Shown here: piece after piece, positions 46,029-53,902 of the stretch
Layout: every line of letters starts with the position of its first letter
How positions within the stretch are numbered: the stretch's first letter is position 1
NCBI GenBank assembly: GCA_031963005.1
Contig: JASSUL010000006.1
Coordinates: 95,779-159,778, forward strand
Length of the DNA: 64,000 nt
Origin: JASSUD01 sp031963005
GTDB taxonomy: Bacteria > Pseudomonadota > Gammaproteobacteria > Burkholderiales > Burkholderiaceae
Direction of reading: 5' to 3'
Position numbers and translations under genes: made by a program
The notes under the pieces: model-generated
What the model was told of the DNA's origin: nothing
Databases searched by the model: none
What the model saw: only the letters and a program-made list of their open reading frames with translations

Positions 46029-48938
46029 ATGGAGGGGGCGGTGAGAGGCATTTTGTGTGGCTTTGCGCTAGGTGTTGCCAGTTTGCAGCAATGTGCTGCA
46101 TTGCCTTCGCGCAGTGTACTCCTGCTGTATTTTTTACTAGCGCTCTCGCTGATGCTCGGGGTGGGGAGTGATGCAATACGGTATCGGTTTTTAGGGAGGT
46201 ATGCGCGTTTAGGCCTCATCGTACTGAGCGTTACGGCGATGGGATTTTGCTGGGCAGGATGGCGCGCGCACGAACGCTTGGCATTTTACTTACCACCTGA
46301 TTTAGAGCAGCGTACGCTGGTGGTCGAAGGGGTGATTGCTACTATACCGAGTATCGATACACGTTCCGCGCGTTTTGTTCTTGCGTTGACGCCTTATGCA
46401 CAGCGCGTTCGATCGATAACCTATGCCGGTAGCGTGCTTCCCGCACACTTTCCTCGTCGTATTGCATTGAATTGGTATTCCAAATTAGGCGACGTATTGC
46501 CCAATACATTGTCCAATACATTAGACAATATATCGAACCTAACACCCATAAAAGCCTTTCCCAAGTTGCGTGTTGGAGACCGTTGGCGCTTAAAAGTCCG
46601 GTTGACTCGCATCCATGGCCCCGCAAATCCTTATGGCACAGATATCGAAGCCATTTTGCTGGAGCAGAATATCCGTGCCAAAGGGTATGTCGTGCATGAA
46701 TCCACCCCTGTTTTTTTAGGGCATGCGGGTGATTTGCGCAGGGAGGCTACGCAGGGTAGGGTATCGGCAGGATATCAAAACGTGTTGAGCCGCATTGCAC
46801 AGTGGAGGCAGGCGTTATATGAACGATTTAACCGTGTACTGGGAGATGCGCCGCATAAAGGCGTGATGACGGCGTTGGCTTTAGGGCTGCAAACCGATAT
46901 CAGTGCGCAAGACAAACAGATTTTTACGCGAACGGGCACGAATCATTTAGTAGCTATTTCTGGTTTGCATATTGCTTTGGCTGCGGGTTTTGTCGGAAGC
47001 CTAGTGTCGGGTATATGGCGTCGATTAGCGTATTGGGGTTTTAAAGGCCCGCTTTGGTTGGCGGCACCTAAGATCGCAGCGCTCACTGGGGCGGGCACGA
47101 GCCTCCTCTATGCGGCCTTATCGGGTATGGGCGTGCCTGCACAGCGCGCCGCAATCATGTTATGTGTATTAAGTGTAGCTACACTGAGTGCTCGAGAGAT
47201 CCCCGCTACGTTGAAATTGGCCTGGGCGTTAGCCGTAGTTTTATTGATTGACCCTTGGGCGGTGGTCTCTGCGGGTTTTTGGCTGTCGTTTGGGGCGGTG
47301 GCGATTATTTTATTAGCGATGCGGCCTGGCGATGTAGAACGTAACAACCATTTGCAAACGGGTTTGTTATCGCCTCCCCGTATTGTCGATACCTCGACAC
47401 AGCGCGCTGCAATCGACGATGCTTCGGCGTGGATTATGCAAGCAGGGTATATGGCCGCAGTCTGCCGGTACTGGACCGCTTGGCGCCATAGGATGGTCGA
47501 TCGTTGCAAAAAGGGATGGGCTACGCATAGTCCGGCATATCATCATGCCGTAATAGAGATGGTTCGCTTGCAGGTGGCAGTCACATTGGGGCTGCTTCCT
47601 TTGACCGCGCTGTGGTTTAACCAAGTTTCTTGGGTCGGTCCCTTTGCAAATCTGATTGCGATTCCTTGGGTGAGTTTTGCGGTGGTGCCATTGGTGCTTG
47701 CGGGTGTGGTATTGCCTGGACCTTTAGATGCATGGGCACTGTATGGCGCGCAGTGGTCTTTTTCAGGATTAAGTGCAATTCTTCAGTGGTTCAGTGCAGC
47801 TCCGTGGGTATTTAAGCCACTCCCTTCCCCTACATGGGGCAGTTTGGTTTGTGCAGTAATAGGCTTATCGCTGTGGATCGGACATCCAGAGCCACTCTAT
47901 CGCGCATTACACGCCGCGATTCAACGCGCTCAATGCGCGCGTCGATATGCTCGATACGTCAGCGGAGTGCTAAAAGTCGCCTCTTTGAGTTTATTTACGC
48001 CCTTGGCTTTTTCTTTTGCATCACGCCCAGCATTGGGCGAGTTCCGCATAACGGCTTTGGATGTGGGGCAAGGTTCTGCTGTACTGATTGAAACTGCGCA
48101 TCACCGATTGCTTTTTGATGCGGGACCCAGTTATCACCCTTCTTGGGCAGAGAAAGCCCCCCGTTTCGCAAGTCGTTCTGCTGTGCCTGTCATGAAAGAA
48201 CCTGCTTCTGATGCGGGGCAACGTATCATCCTTCCCTATCTCTATGCTAGAGGAATCGACCATCTAGATGGCCTCGTGATTAGCCATGCCGATACCGATC
48301 ACTCAGGCGGAGCGCATTCTGTGTTGTTGGCCTTGCCTGTGCAGTGGTTTCGTGCGGCATTACCTAAACAACATCCTTTGTGGGCAGCTGCAAAAGTGAA
48401 TCAGGAGCACATGCCGTATTCTGGGCGCACTGCGCTAACGATGCCTTCGATAGCATTGTGTCAAAATAAAGAGCATTGGGTCTGGGATGGCGTTACCTTC
48501 TCTTTTTTATGGCCTGACGATCCGAAGTTGCGCGGAAGCCGTAATGCAGGGAGTTGCGTATTGCGTATCCACAATGCGCGCCATGCAGTTTTGCTGGCAG
48601 CCGATATTGAAACGCCTCAAGAGCGTGAATTAGTTGCACATCAAAGCGCAGCCTTGCGTGCAGATATTTTAGTGGCGCCGCACCATGGAAGCCGTACTTC
48701 TTCTAGTTTTGCTTTTTTACGAGCCGTGGCGGCGCGTGAAGTGATTTTTCAGATGGGGTATTTAAATCGTTTTGGGCACCCCCATCCGACCGTTGTTGCA
48801 CGTTACACAAGGCAGGGCGTTTTGCAGCATCGCAGCGATTGGCATGGCGCATTGACTTTCGATAGCGCGGTAGGTGTGTTGAAACGGTATAGAAGCGAAC
48901 GCCGTCGTTACTGGTTTAATAGCCCTTTTGGGAGATAA
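46029..48938 (+). CDS. comEC: ComEC/Rec2-type DNA uptake channel protein
   Basis: A 969-residue inner-membrane protein that in the family conducts single-stranded DNA into the cytoplasm. Order: N-terminal hydrophobic segments and a DUF4131-like region; the Competence domain starting near TRTGTNHLVAISGLHIALAAGF with many membrane segments; then a C-terminal metallo-beta-lactamase-like domain with LDVGQGSAVLIE, SHADTDHSGG and VAPHHGSRTSSS. The ATG at 46029 is preferred to two GTG codons just before it. The gene is complete, so it does not look like a decay product. No other competence gene is in the window. Confidence 0.93.
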   Translation: MEGAVRGILCGFALGVASLQQCAALPSRSVLLLYFLLALSLMLGVGSDAIRYRFLGRYARLGLIVLSVTAMGFCWAGWRAHERLAFYLPPDLEQRTLVVEGVIATIPSIDTRSARFVLALTPYAQRVRSITYAGSVLPAHFPRRIALNWYSKLGDVLPNTLSNTLDNISNLTPIKAFPKLRVGDRWRLKVRLTRIHGPANPYGTDIEAILLEQNIRAKGYVVHESTPVFLGHAGDLRREATQGRVSAGYQNVLSRIAQWRQALYERFNRVLGDAPHKGVMTALALGLQTDISAQDKQIFTRTGTNHLVAISGLHIALAAGFVGSLVSGIWRRLAYWGFKGPLWLAAPKIAALTGAGTSLLYAALSGMGVPAQRAAIMLCVLSVATLSAREIPATLKLAWALAVVLLIDPWAVVSAGFWLSFGAVAIILLAMRPGDVERNNHLQTGLLSPPRIVDTSTQRAAIDDASAWIMQAGYMAAVCRYWTAWRHRMVDRCKKGWATHSPAYHHAVIEMVRLQVAVTLGLLPLTALWFNQVSWVGPFANLIAIPWVSFAVVPLVLAGVVLPGPLDAWALYGAQWSFSGLSAILQWFSAAPWVFKPLPSPTWGSLVCAVIGLSLWIGHPEPLYRALHAAIQRAQCARRYARYVSGVLKVASLSLFTPLAFSFASRPALGEFRITALDVGQGSAVLIETAHHRLLFDAGPSYHPSWAEKAPRFASRSAVPVMKEPASDAGQRIILPYLYARGIDHLDGLVISHADTDHSGGAHSVLLALPVQWFRAALPKQHPLWAAAKVNQEHMPYSGRTALTMPSIALCQNKEHWVWDGVTFSFLWPDDPKLRGSRNAGSCVLRIHNARHAVLLAADIETPQERELVAHQSAALRADILVAPHHGSRTSSSFAFLRAVAAREVIFQMGYLNRFGHPHPTVVARYTRQGVLQHRSDWHGALTFDSAVGVLKRYRSERRRYWFNSPFGR

Positions 48939-48965
48939 TAAACAGATTCTAAAAAAGGCTCGCGT

Positions 48966-48971
48966 ATAATG
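48966..48971 (+). promoter_or_regulatory. Probable -10 element for pyrG
   Basis: A perfect TATAAT lies 28 bp after the comEC stop and 120 bp before pyrG. No strong -35 was found at 16-18 bp upstream. Transcription from here would pass through the hairpin/T-run at 48983-49042 before reaching pyrG. Confidence 0.4.
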
Positions 48972-48982
48972 GCCACTGTGAT

Positions 48983-49042
48983 AACGCAGAGGGCGTGCTT
49001 TCGTAGACGATATGCAAGCGGGTCCGCTGCGTTTTTTTATTT
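48983..49042 (+). terminator. Intrinsic terminator between comEC and pyrG (possible attenuator)
   Basis: AACGCAG pairs with CTGCGTT, and the inner GGGCGTGCTT pairs with most of AAGCGGGTCC, giving a stem of about 16 bp with few mismatches and a 15-nt loop. The run TTTTTTTATTTTTT follows. It may simply end comEC, but because a TATAAT lies upstream it could also control pyrG by attenuation. Confidence 0.65.
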
Positions 49043-49091
49043 TTTCGGTATGCTTTTTCCAGATTTTGAACCGATTCTTAGAGTTTTTTGA

Positions 49092-50768
49092 ATGACGCAA
49101 TACGTATTTGTCACAGGTGGGGTGGTCTCTTCGTTAGGGAAGGGGATCGCAGCGGCATCGCTGGGAGCTATTTTAGAGTCGCGGGGATTACGCGTGACCT
49201 TACTCAAGCTGGATCCCTATATTAACGTCGATCCAGGCACGATTAGTCCATTTCAGCATGGGGAAGTATTCGTCACGGAAGACGGTGCAGAAACCGATCT
49301 GGATTTAGGACATTATGAGCGCTTTATCCGTACTAAAATGCGTCGCGCGAATAATTTCACCACAGGGCAAATTTATGAATCGGTGATTCGTAAAGAGCGC
49401 CGCGGAGAGTATTTGGGGAAAACCGTCCAGGTTATTCCACATATCACCAATGAGATTCAGGCATTTATCGAACGTGGTGTGCAGGCATCGCACACGGCAG
49501 AAACAGGCGGCCCTCCCGATGTGGCAATTATAGAAATTGGCGGTACCGTCGGTGACATTGAGTCCTTGCCTTTTCTGGAGGCGGCGCGCCAAATGAGTTT
49601 GCGTTTGGGGCGCAATCAAGCCTGTTTTGTGCATTTAACGCTAGTGCCGTTTATTGCCGCTGCAGGAGAATTGAAGACCAAGCCTACGCAGCACAGTGTG
49701 CAGAAGCTGCGGGAAATCGGTATTTTCCCCACGGTATTATTATGTCGTGCAGATCGCCGCATTCCTGAAGAAGAATGTGACAAAATTTCGCTATTTGCAA
49801 ATGTGCCGACCAATGCAGTGATTTCGATGTGGGATGTGACGAGCATCTATACCATTCCGCATATGCTGCATGCTCAAGGTTTAGACAATTTGATCTGCGA
49901 AGCGTTGAATCTTCAGCCTAAGCCTGCTGATTTGTCAGTATGGGAAAAGCTGGTGCAGGCATTAGAGTCTCCACAGCACGAAATAACGATTGGTATGGTG
50001 GGCAAATATGTCGACCTTACTGAATCATATAAGTCTTTGATTGAAGCGCTCAAGCACGCATCGATTCACACCCTCACTAAAGTGCATATTCGATACATTG
50101 ACTCTGAGGAAATCGAACAACAAGGGCCTGGAAGTCTCTCGCAACTCGATGCCATTTTAGTTCCTGGCGGATTTGGAGAGCGCGGCACACAAGGTAAAAT
50201 TATTGCCATCGAATATGCGCGAAAAATGAAAATCCCCTATTTAGGGATTTGTTTAGGAATGCAACTCGCAGTCGTTGAATTTGCACGCAATGTAGCAGGC
50301 CTAGAAGGCGCAAATAGTACCGAGTTTGACTCCTGTACCCCTCACCCCGTTGTAGCATTGATTACAGAGTGGCAGGATCGAGATGGCCGCGTCGAAAAAC
50401 GCGATGCCTCCTCTGACTTAGGCGGCACGATGCGCCTGGGTGCACAAGCGTGTCCGATTATGGCGAATACGCAAGCCCGGGATATTTATGGGGCACAAGT
50501 CAATGAACGGCATCGGCATCGCTATGAAGTGAATAATTATTTTGTGCCGCAGCTAGAAGCGCATGGGCTGATTATTAGCGCTCGCACGCCAACGGAAGAC
50601 TTGCCAGAAATGATGGAATTGCCACAAAGTATGCATCCTTGGTTTGTAGGAGTGCAGTTTCACCCAGAGTTCACCTCGACTCCGCGTGATGGGCATCCTT
50701 TATTTAAGGCATTTGTGCTCGCAGCTCTACAGCATCAGCGCGCAAAAGCACCTGCGTTTTCAGCATAA
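49092..50768 (+). CDS. pyrG: CTP synthase
   Basis: PyrG converts UTP to CTP using glutamine and ATP. The 558 residues contain the synthetase domain (YVFVTGGVVSSLGKGIAAAS, LKLDPYINVDPGTISPFQHG, EIGGTVGDIES) and the C-terminal class I amidotransferase with the nucleophile in GICLGMQLAV and the His/Glu pair in FHPEFTSTP. A His-rich NERHRHRYEVNN loop is normal. In Burkholderia kdsA and eno commonly follow; here tig follows after 273 bp, so the neighbourhood is rearranged. Confidence 0.97.
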   Translation: MTQYVFVTGGVVSSLGKGIAAASLGAILESRGLRVTLLKLDPYINVDPGTISPFQHGEVFVTEDGAETDLDLGHYERFIRTKMRRANNFTTGQIYESVIRKERRGEYLGKTVQVIPHITNEIQAFIERGVQASHTAETGGPPDVAIIEIGGTVGDIESLPFLEAARQMSLRLGRNQACFVHLTLVPFIAAAGELKTKPTQHSVQKLREIGIFPTVLLCRADRRIPEEECDKISLFANVPTNAVISMWDVTSIYTIPHMLHAQGLDNLICEALNLQPKPADLSVWEKLVQALESPQHEITIGMVGKYVDLTESYKSLIEALKHASIHTLTKVHIRYIDSEEIEQQGPGSLSQLDAILVPGGFGERGTQGKIIAIEYARKMKIPYLGICLGMQLAVVEFARNVAGLEGANSTEFDSCTPHPVVALITEWQDRDGRVEKRDASSDLGGTMRLGAQACPIMANTQARDIYGAQVNERHRHRYEVNNYFVPQLEAHGLIISARTPTEDLPEMMELPQSMHPWFVGVQFHPEFTSTPRDGHPLFKAFVLAALQHQRAKAPAFSA

Positions 50769-50917
50769 TGCATGCCTTTCTCTAGAGTCGGTTCTTGGAA
50801 CTGGTTCTAATGGAAAAGTGGAAGCATAGAAAGCATTGATCGAAATTTGAACTGCAAAAATGGTGAAATACCGTGTATTTCTCATGTTTTTGAACAGGGG
50901 CGGTAGGAGTTTGGTAA

Positions 50918-50956
50918 AGTGATAGGCTACGCAGCTATCACTGTGCGGTTTTTGTA
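50918..50956 (+). terminator. Probable terminator between pyrG and tig
   Basis: GTGATAG and CTATCAC pair around a GCTACGCAG loop, followed by TGTGCGGTTTTTGT. The stem is short (7 bp) and the T-run is 6-8 nt away, so this is a moderate candidate. The spacer also holds two copies of the dispersed GGTTCTTGGAACTGGTTCTA motif at 50785. Confidence 0.45.
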
Positions 50957-51041
50957 TGTGGCTTTTATAAAGTGAGCTATAACTTGTTGTAGCGGCGCCA
51001 GCGTTGGCATTTATTTTCATTGTTCAGGATAACTTAGTTTT

Positions 51042-52544
51042 ATGACGCACGCGGTTAAGCACCTCGAGAAACTCAAACGGTGCATCACGATCTCCCTCCC
51101 CAGAAAAGATGTGGCTAAGGCCGTACGCACCCATCTTGACAAATTGAATAAAAGAATTCGCATCGACGGCTTTCGCCCAGGCAAAGTACCGATGCCTATT
51201 TTGCAACAGCGATATGGAGAAGAGAGCACATTCAAAGTGGTTCAGGATCTCTCTAGCAAATACTTTTTTGATGTAGTCAAACAAGACAGCATCCGCCTTG
51301 CCGGTACGCCTGTTTTGGATTGGCCTAAAGAGAAAGATGCAGAACAGGGTCAGGAGCCAGAAAAAGAGGCCGATGACACAAACTATGCCGTAGACATTCA
51401 ATTCGAGGTCTTCCCAGATATTCAGTTTGGAGACTTTTCGGACTGTGCCGTCACGCGTAGAACGACCACGATTGGGGACGCAGAAGTGGATCGTGCTCTA
51501 GAAATCGCACGTCATAAGCGAGGCCATTATCATGAGCGTGGTTCGGAATCCGAACATGGCGATGCAGGAGGCCAGTTGGAAGTTCAAATGGGTGATAGAG
51601 TCACCGTTGAACTGATCAACCATTGGGAAGCACAGGCAGAAGAATCAGCAGAAAGTGCGCAAAAAGAAGAAGCTCAGGAAACCTCTTCGGAAGGCCAGCC
51701 TGAAAGCGCTGCTGAAAATGAAGCAAATGCAGAACAACGCGGACATCAACCCCAAACTCGGACATTTATACTCGGGCTGGAAGCTATTTTTCCCGAGTTA
51801 GAAACCGCTATTGTCGGGATGAAAAAATCCGATGTTAAAACGTTTGATTTGACCTTGCCTGTAGATTATTTTGATCCTAAATGGGCAGGACAAGCGGTTC
51901 GGCAAACGGTGACGGTGAAAACGGTGGAATGGGCGCATTTGCCAGAGCTCAATGACGAGTTCTTGAAATCCGAAAACTTTGAGAATTTGGAAGCATTGCG
52001 CGCAGCACAGCAAAAAGCGCTTGAAACCGAAGCGGAGAATCGCACTAAAGCATTATTGCGCACTGAAGTGATCGAATATTTGCTCAATGCCACGCAATGC
52101 GATGTGCCGGAATCTTTAATTCGTGAAGAACAATATGTTCAGTTTGAGCAAATGTTTAGGCGGATTTTCCCCGATGCACAGAAATTGACTTCTGAAGAAA
52201 TTCGCCAACGCCATAATTTGCCGGCAGACTTTATGTACGACACCGCTATTCGTCGTGCAAAGACAGGCCTGATTTTTTCAGAACTCATTCGTCAACACGC
52301 ATTGACTGCACAGAAAGAGCAACTGGACGCACAATTTCAAACCTTTGCGAATGAGCAGTCCTTGCCTGTTGAAGACGTTCAGCGCTTTTTTATGGGTTCT
52401 GGAGAGCATTTAAACGGATTAAAAGCCTATATATCTGAGCAAAACGCGATCAATTTTGTTTTGGAAAAAGCGCAGATTAAAGAAGAATCTGTGAGTTTCA
52501 AAACTTTAGCTGAAGCAAGTACCAGTGTAATGAATCGCATGTAA
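51042..52544 (+). CDS. tig: Trigger factor with acidic insertions
   Basis: Trigger factor is the ribosome-bound chaperone and prolyl isomerase. The ribosome-docking signature GFRPGKVP is at about residues 45-52. The C-terminal arms (EEIRQRHNL, TGLIFSELIRQH) are recognisable. The protein has 500 residues instead of about 430-450. One Glu/Gln-rich insertion (KEKDAEQGQEPEKEADD) follows LDWP in the N-terminal domain, and about 50 Glu/Ser/Ala/Gln-rich residues replace the usual GTIDG...FEGG loop of the FKBP domain after GDRVTVELI. The isomerase site is therefore probably altered. It begins the tig-clpP-clpX-lon series. Confidence 0.93.
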   Translation: MTHAVKHLEKLKRCITISLPRKDVAKAVRTHLDKLNKRIRIDGFRPGKVPMPILQQRYGEESTFKVVQDLSSKYFFDVVKQDSIRLAGTPVLDWPKEKDAEQGQEPEKEADDTNYAVDIQFEVFPDIQFGDFSDCAVTRRTTTIGDAEVDRALEIARHKRGHYHERGSESEHGDAGGQLEVQMGDRVTVELINHWEAQAEESAESAQKEEAQETSSEGQPESAAENEANAEQRGHQPQTRTFILGLEAIFPELETAIVGMKKSDVKTFDLTLPVDYFDPKWAGQAVRQTVTVKTVEWAHLPELNDEFLKSENFENLEALRAAQQKALETEAENRTKALLRTEVIEYLLNATQCDVPESLIREEQYVQFEQMFRRIFPDAQKLTSEEIRQRHNLPADFMYDTAIRRAKTGLIFSELIRQHALTAQKEQLDAQFQTFANEQSLPVEDVQRFFMGSGEHLNGLKAYISEQNAINFVLEKAQIKEESVSFKTLAEASTSVMNRM

Positions 52545-52582
52545 CTGCTTCGATAGATTAAAAATCTGTTTGCATAAACCTG

Positions 52583-52663
52583 AAAAGGCTCTTATTTGAA
52601 GGGATCGGCTACCTAATCTGCAGTGATGATTAGGTCCGCATCACCTCGAAGAAGAGCCTTTTT
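52583..52663 (+). terminator. Terminator after tig
   Basis: AAAAGGCTCTT (52583) pairs with AAGAGCCTTTTT (to 52663). Inside, CCTAATC pairs with GATTAGG. The structure ends in a T-run, so it should stop transcripts from tig and separate it from clpP. Confidence 0.75.
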
Positions 52664-52678
52664 GGGCGATAGTAAACG

Positions 52679-52736
52679 GTCAAATATACAGTCAAATACA
52701 TAGCCAAAACACAGCCAAATACATAGACCAAAGAGA
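52679..52736 (+). repeat. Tandem 11-12 bp direct repeats upstream of clpP
   Basis: Five consecutive degenerate copies of G[TC]CAAATACATA run from 52679 to 52736: GTCAAATATACA, GTCAAATACATA, GCCAAAACACA, GCCAAATACATA and GACCAAAGAGA. They end 9 bp before the clpP ATG, so they lie in the promoter/leader region. They may be an operator array or slippage-derived repeats. Confidence 0.7.
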
Positions 52737-52745
52737 ATAATTATT

Positions 52746-53420
52746 ATGAGACAACACGGGGATTCGCATATTTTTTCTTCCATGGCATCAGGGATGCAGG
52801 ATAGTCACGCTTCTGCGCTAGAAACCCGTGGTTTAGGGCTTGTCCCTATGGTGGTGGAAAATACAGGCAGAGGGGAGCGTGCTTACGATATTTACTCACG
52901 CTTGCTTAAAGAGCGTGTGGTGTTTTTGGTCGGTGAAGTCAATGATATCACTGCAAATATTATCGTTGCACAGCTGCTATTTCTAGAAAGTGAAAATCCT
53001 GACAAAGATATCAGTCTGTATATCAATAGCCCAGGAGGATCGGTCAGCGCAGGATTGGCCATCTACGATACGATGCAGTTTGTCAAACCGAAGGTCTCTA
53101 CACTGTGTATGGGCATGGCGGCTAGCATGGGCGCCTTTCTATTAGCCGCTGGCGCACCCGGTAAGCGTTTCGCCTTGCCTAACGCGCGCATAATGATTCA
53201 TCAACCCTTGGGTGGAGCGCGTGGTCAGGCTTCCGATATTGAAATTCAAGCCCAAGAAATTCTCTTTTTGAAAAAGCGCTTAAATCATTTATTAGCTCAC
53301 CATACGGGGCAATCAGAAGAGCAAATCGGGCGCGATACAGACCGAGATCGTTTTATGTCTAGCGACGGAGCCAAGGAATACGGTCTGATCGATCAAGTAT
53401 TACAACAACGCTCTTCTTGA
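52746..53420 (+). CDS. clpP: ATP-dependent Clp protease proteolytic subunit
   Basis: ClpP forms the tetradecameric serine protease chamber used by ClpX and ClpA. The 224 residues show the N-terminal LVPMVVENTGRGERAYDIYSRLL, INSPGGSVSAGLAIYD, the catalytic Ser in TLCMGMAASMGAFLLAAG, the catalytic His in IMIHQPLGGARGQA, and the catalytic Asp in the RDTDRDRFM segment. About 20 extra N-terminal residues probably form the propeptide. It is encoded upstream of clpX but the two are separated by 482 bp with a repeat. Confidence 0.97.
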   Translation: MRQHGDSHIFSSMASGMQDSHASALETRGLGLVPMVVENTGRGERAYDIYSRLLKERVVFLVGEVNDITANIIVAQLLFLESENPDKDISLYINSPGGSVSAGLAIYDTMQFVKPKVSTLCMGMAASMGAFLLAAGAPGKRFALPNARIMIHQPLGGARGQASDIEIQAQEILFLKKRLNHLLAHHTGQSEEQIGRDTDRDRFMSSDGAKEYGLIDQVLQQRSS

Positions 53421-53902
53421 AATACCGCTTCCCTTAAAACTTGATTGGCGCTTCGTTAGAATCATCAAAAGTGGGTTGAGTTGGGGTTCCTTCGTCACCC
53501 CAACCTACGAAAAATGCCAGAAAATGATAGGTTGGGGTGACAAATTGAATTAAATACGGAACCCCAACTCAACCCACTGTTGATGATCATGAACAGGCTC
53601 TTAGGAGAAGAATATAACCGAGCATAGTCCAAGGGGGCGCCATATCTTTCGCCGTATTCCTTGTACCATGTGCGTTAAATTCCTAACGCAAGGGTTGTGC
53701 AACATCTCCTGAAAAAAATATAGATTAGGGGTTGATATTTGAATTATGGCGCTCATGTAATGTGTGCATTTCTCTGCTTCGAATAGATTCTAGGAACCTG
53801 TTCGAAGTACTGTGTAGTGGAATATATGCTTCGTAACGCATAATCCTTTTCTTATTTAAAAGTAGGCATCGAAGATGCATTGCTTTGTTAAAGGGTGTTT
53901 TT
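53421..53902. other. clpP-clpX spacer with repeat C2
   Basis: Repeat C2 (53454-53605) fills the first third. The remaining 297 bp hold a copy of the dispersed motif (GAATAGATTCTAGGAACCTG at about 53783) and no gene. Because C2 would form a long hairpin, clpX probably depends on its own promoter in 53606-53902, but I could not place one. Confidence 0.5.
53454..53605. repeat. MITE-like palindromic repeat, family C (copy C2)
   Basis: The right end is GATGATCATGAACAGGCTCT followed by TAGG, the complement of the left terminal repeat of C1. The left end has lost about 10 bp of that terminal sequence (CGTTAGAATCATCAAAAGTG). Inner arms GTGGGTTGAGTTGGGGTTCC and complement are perfect. The centre GTTGGGGTTCCTTCGTCACC continues into CCAAC; this 25-bp stretch is the exact reverse complement of the core of repeat B1 (23010-23034). 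Confidence 0.87.

Noticed and set aside
48762..49100. Minus-strand frame over the comEC end and pyrG leader
   Set aside because: It is a shadow of comEC and of the terminator region, without family support.
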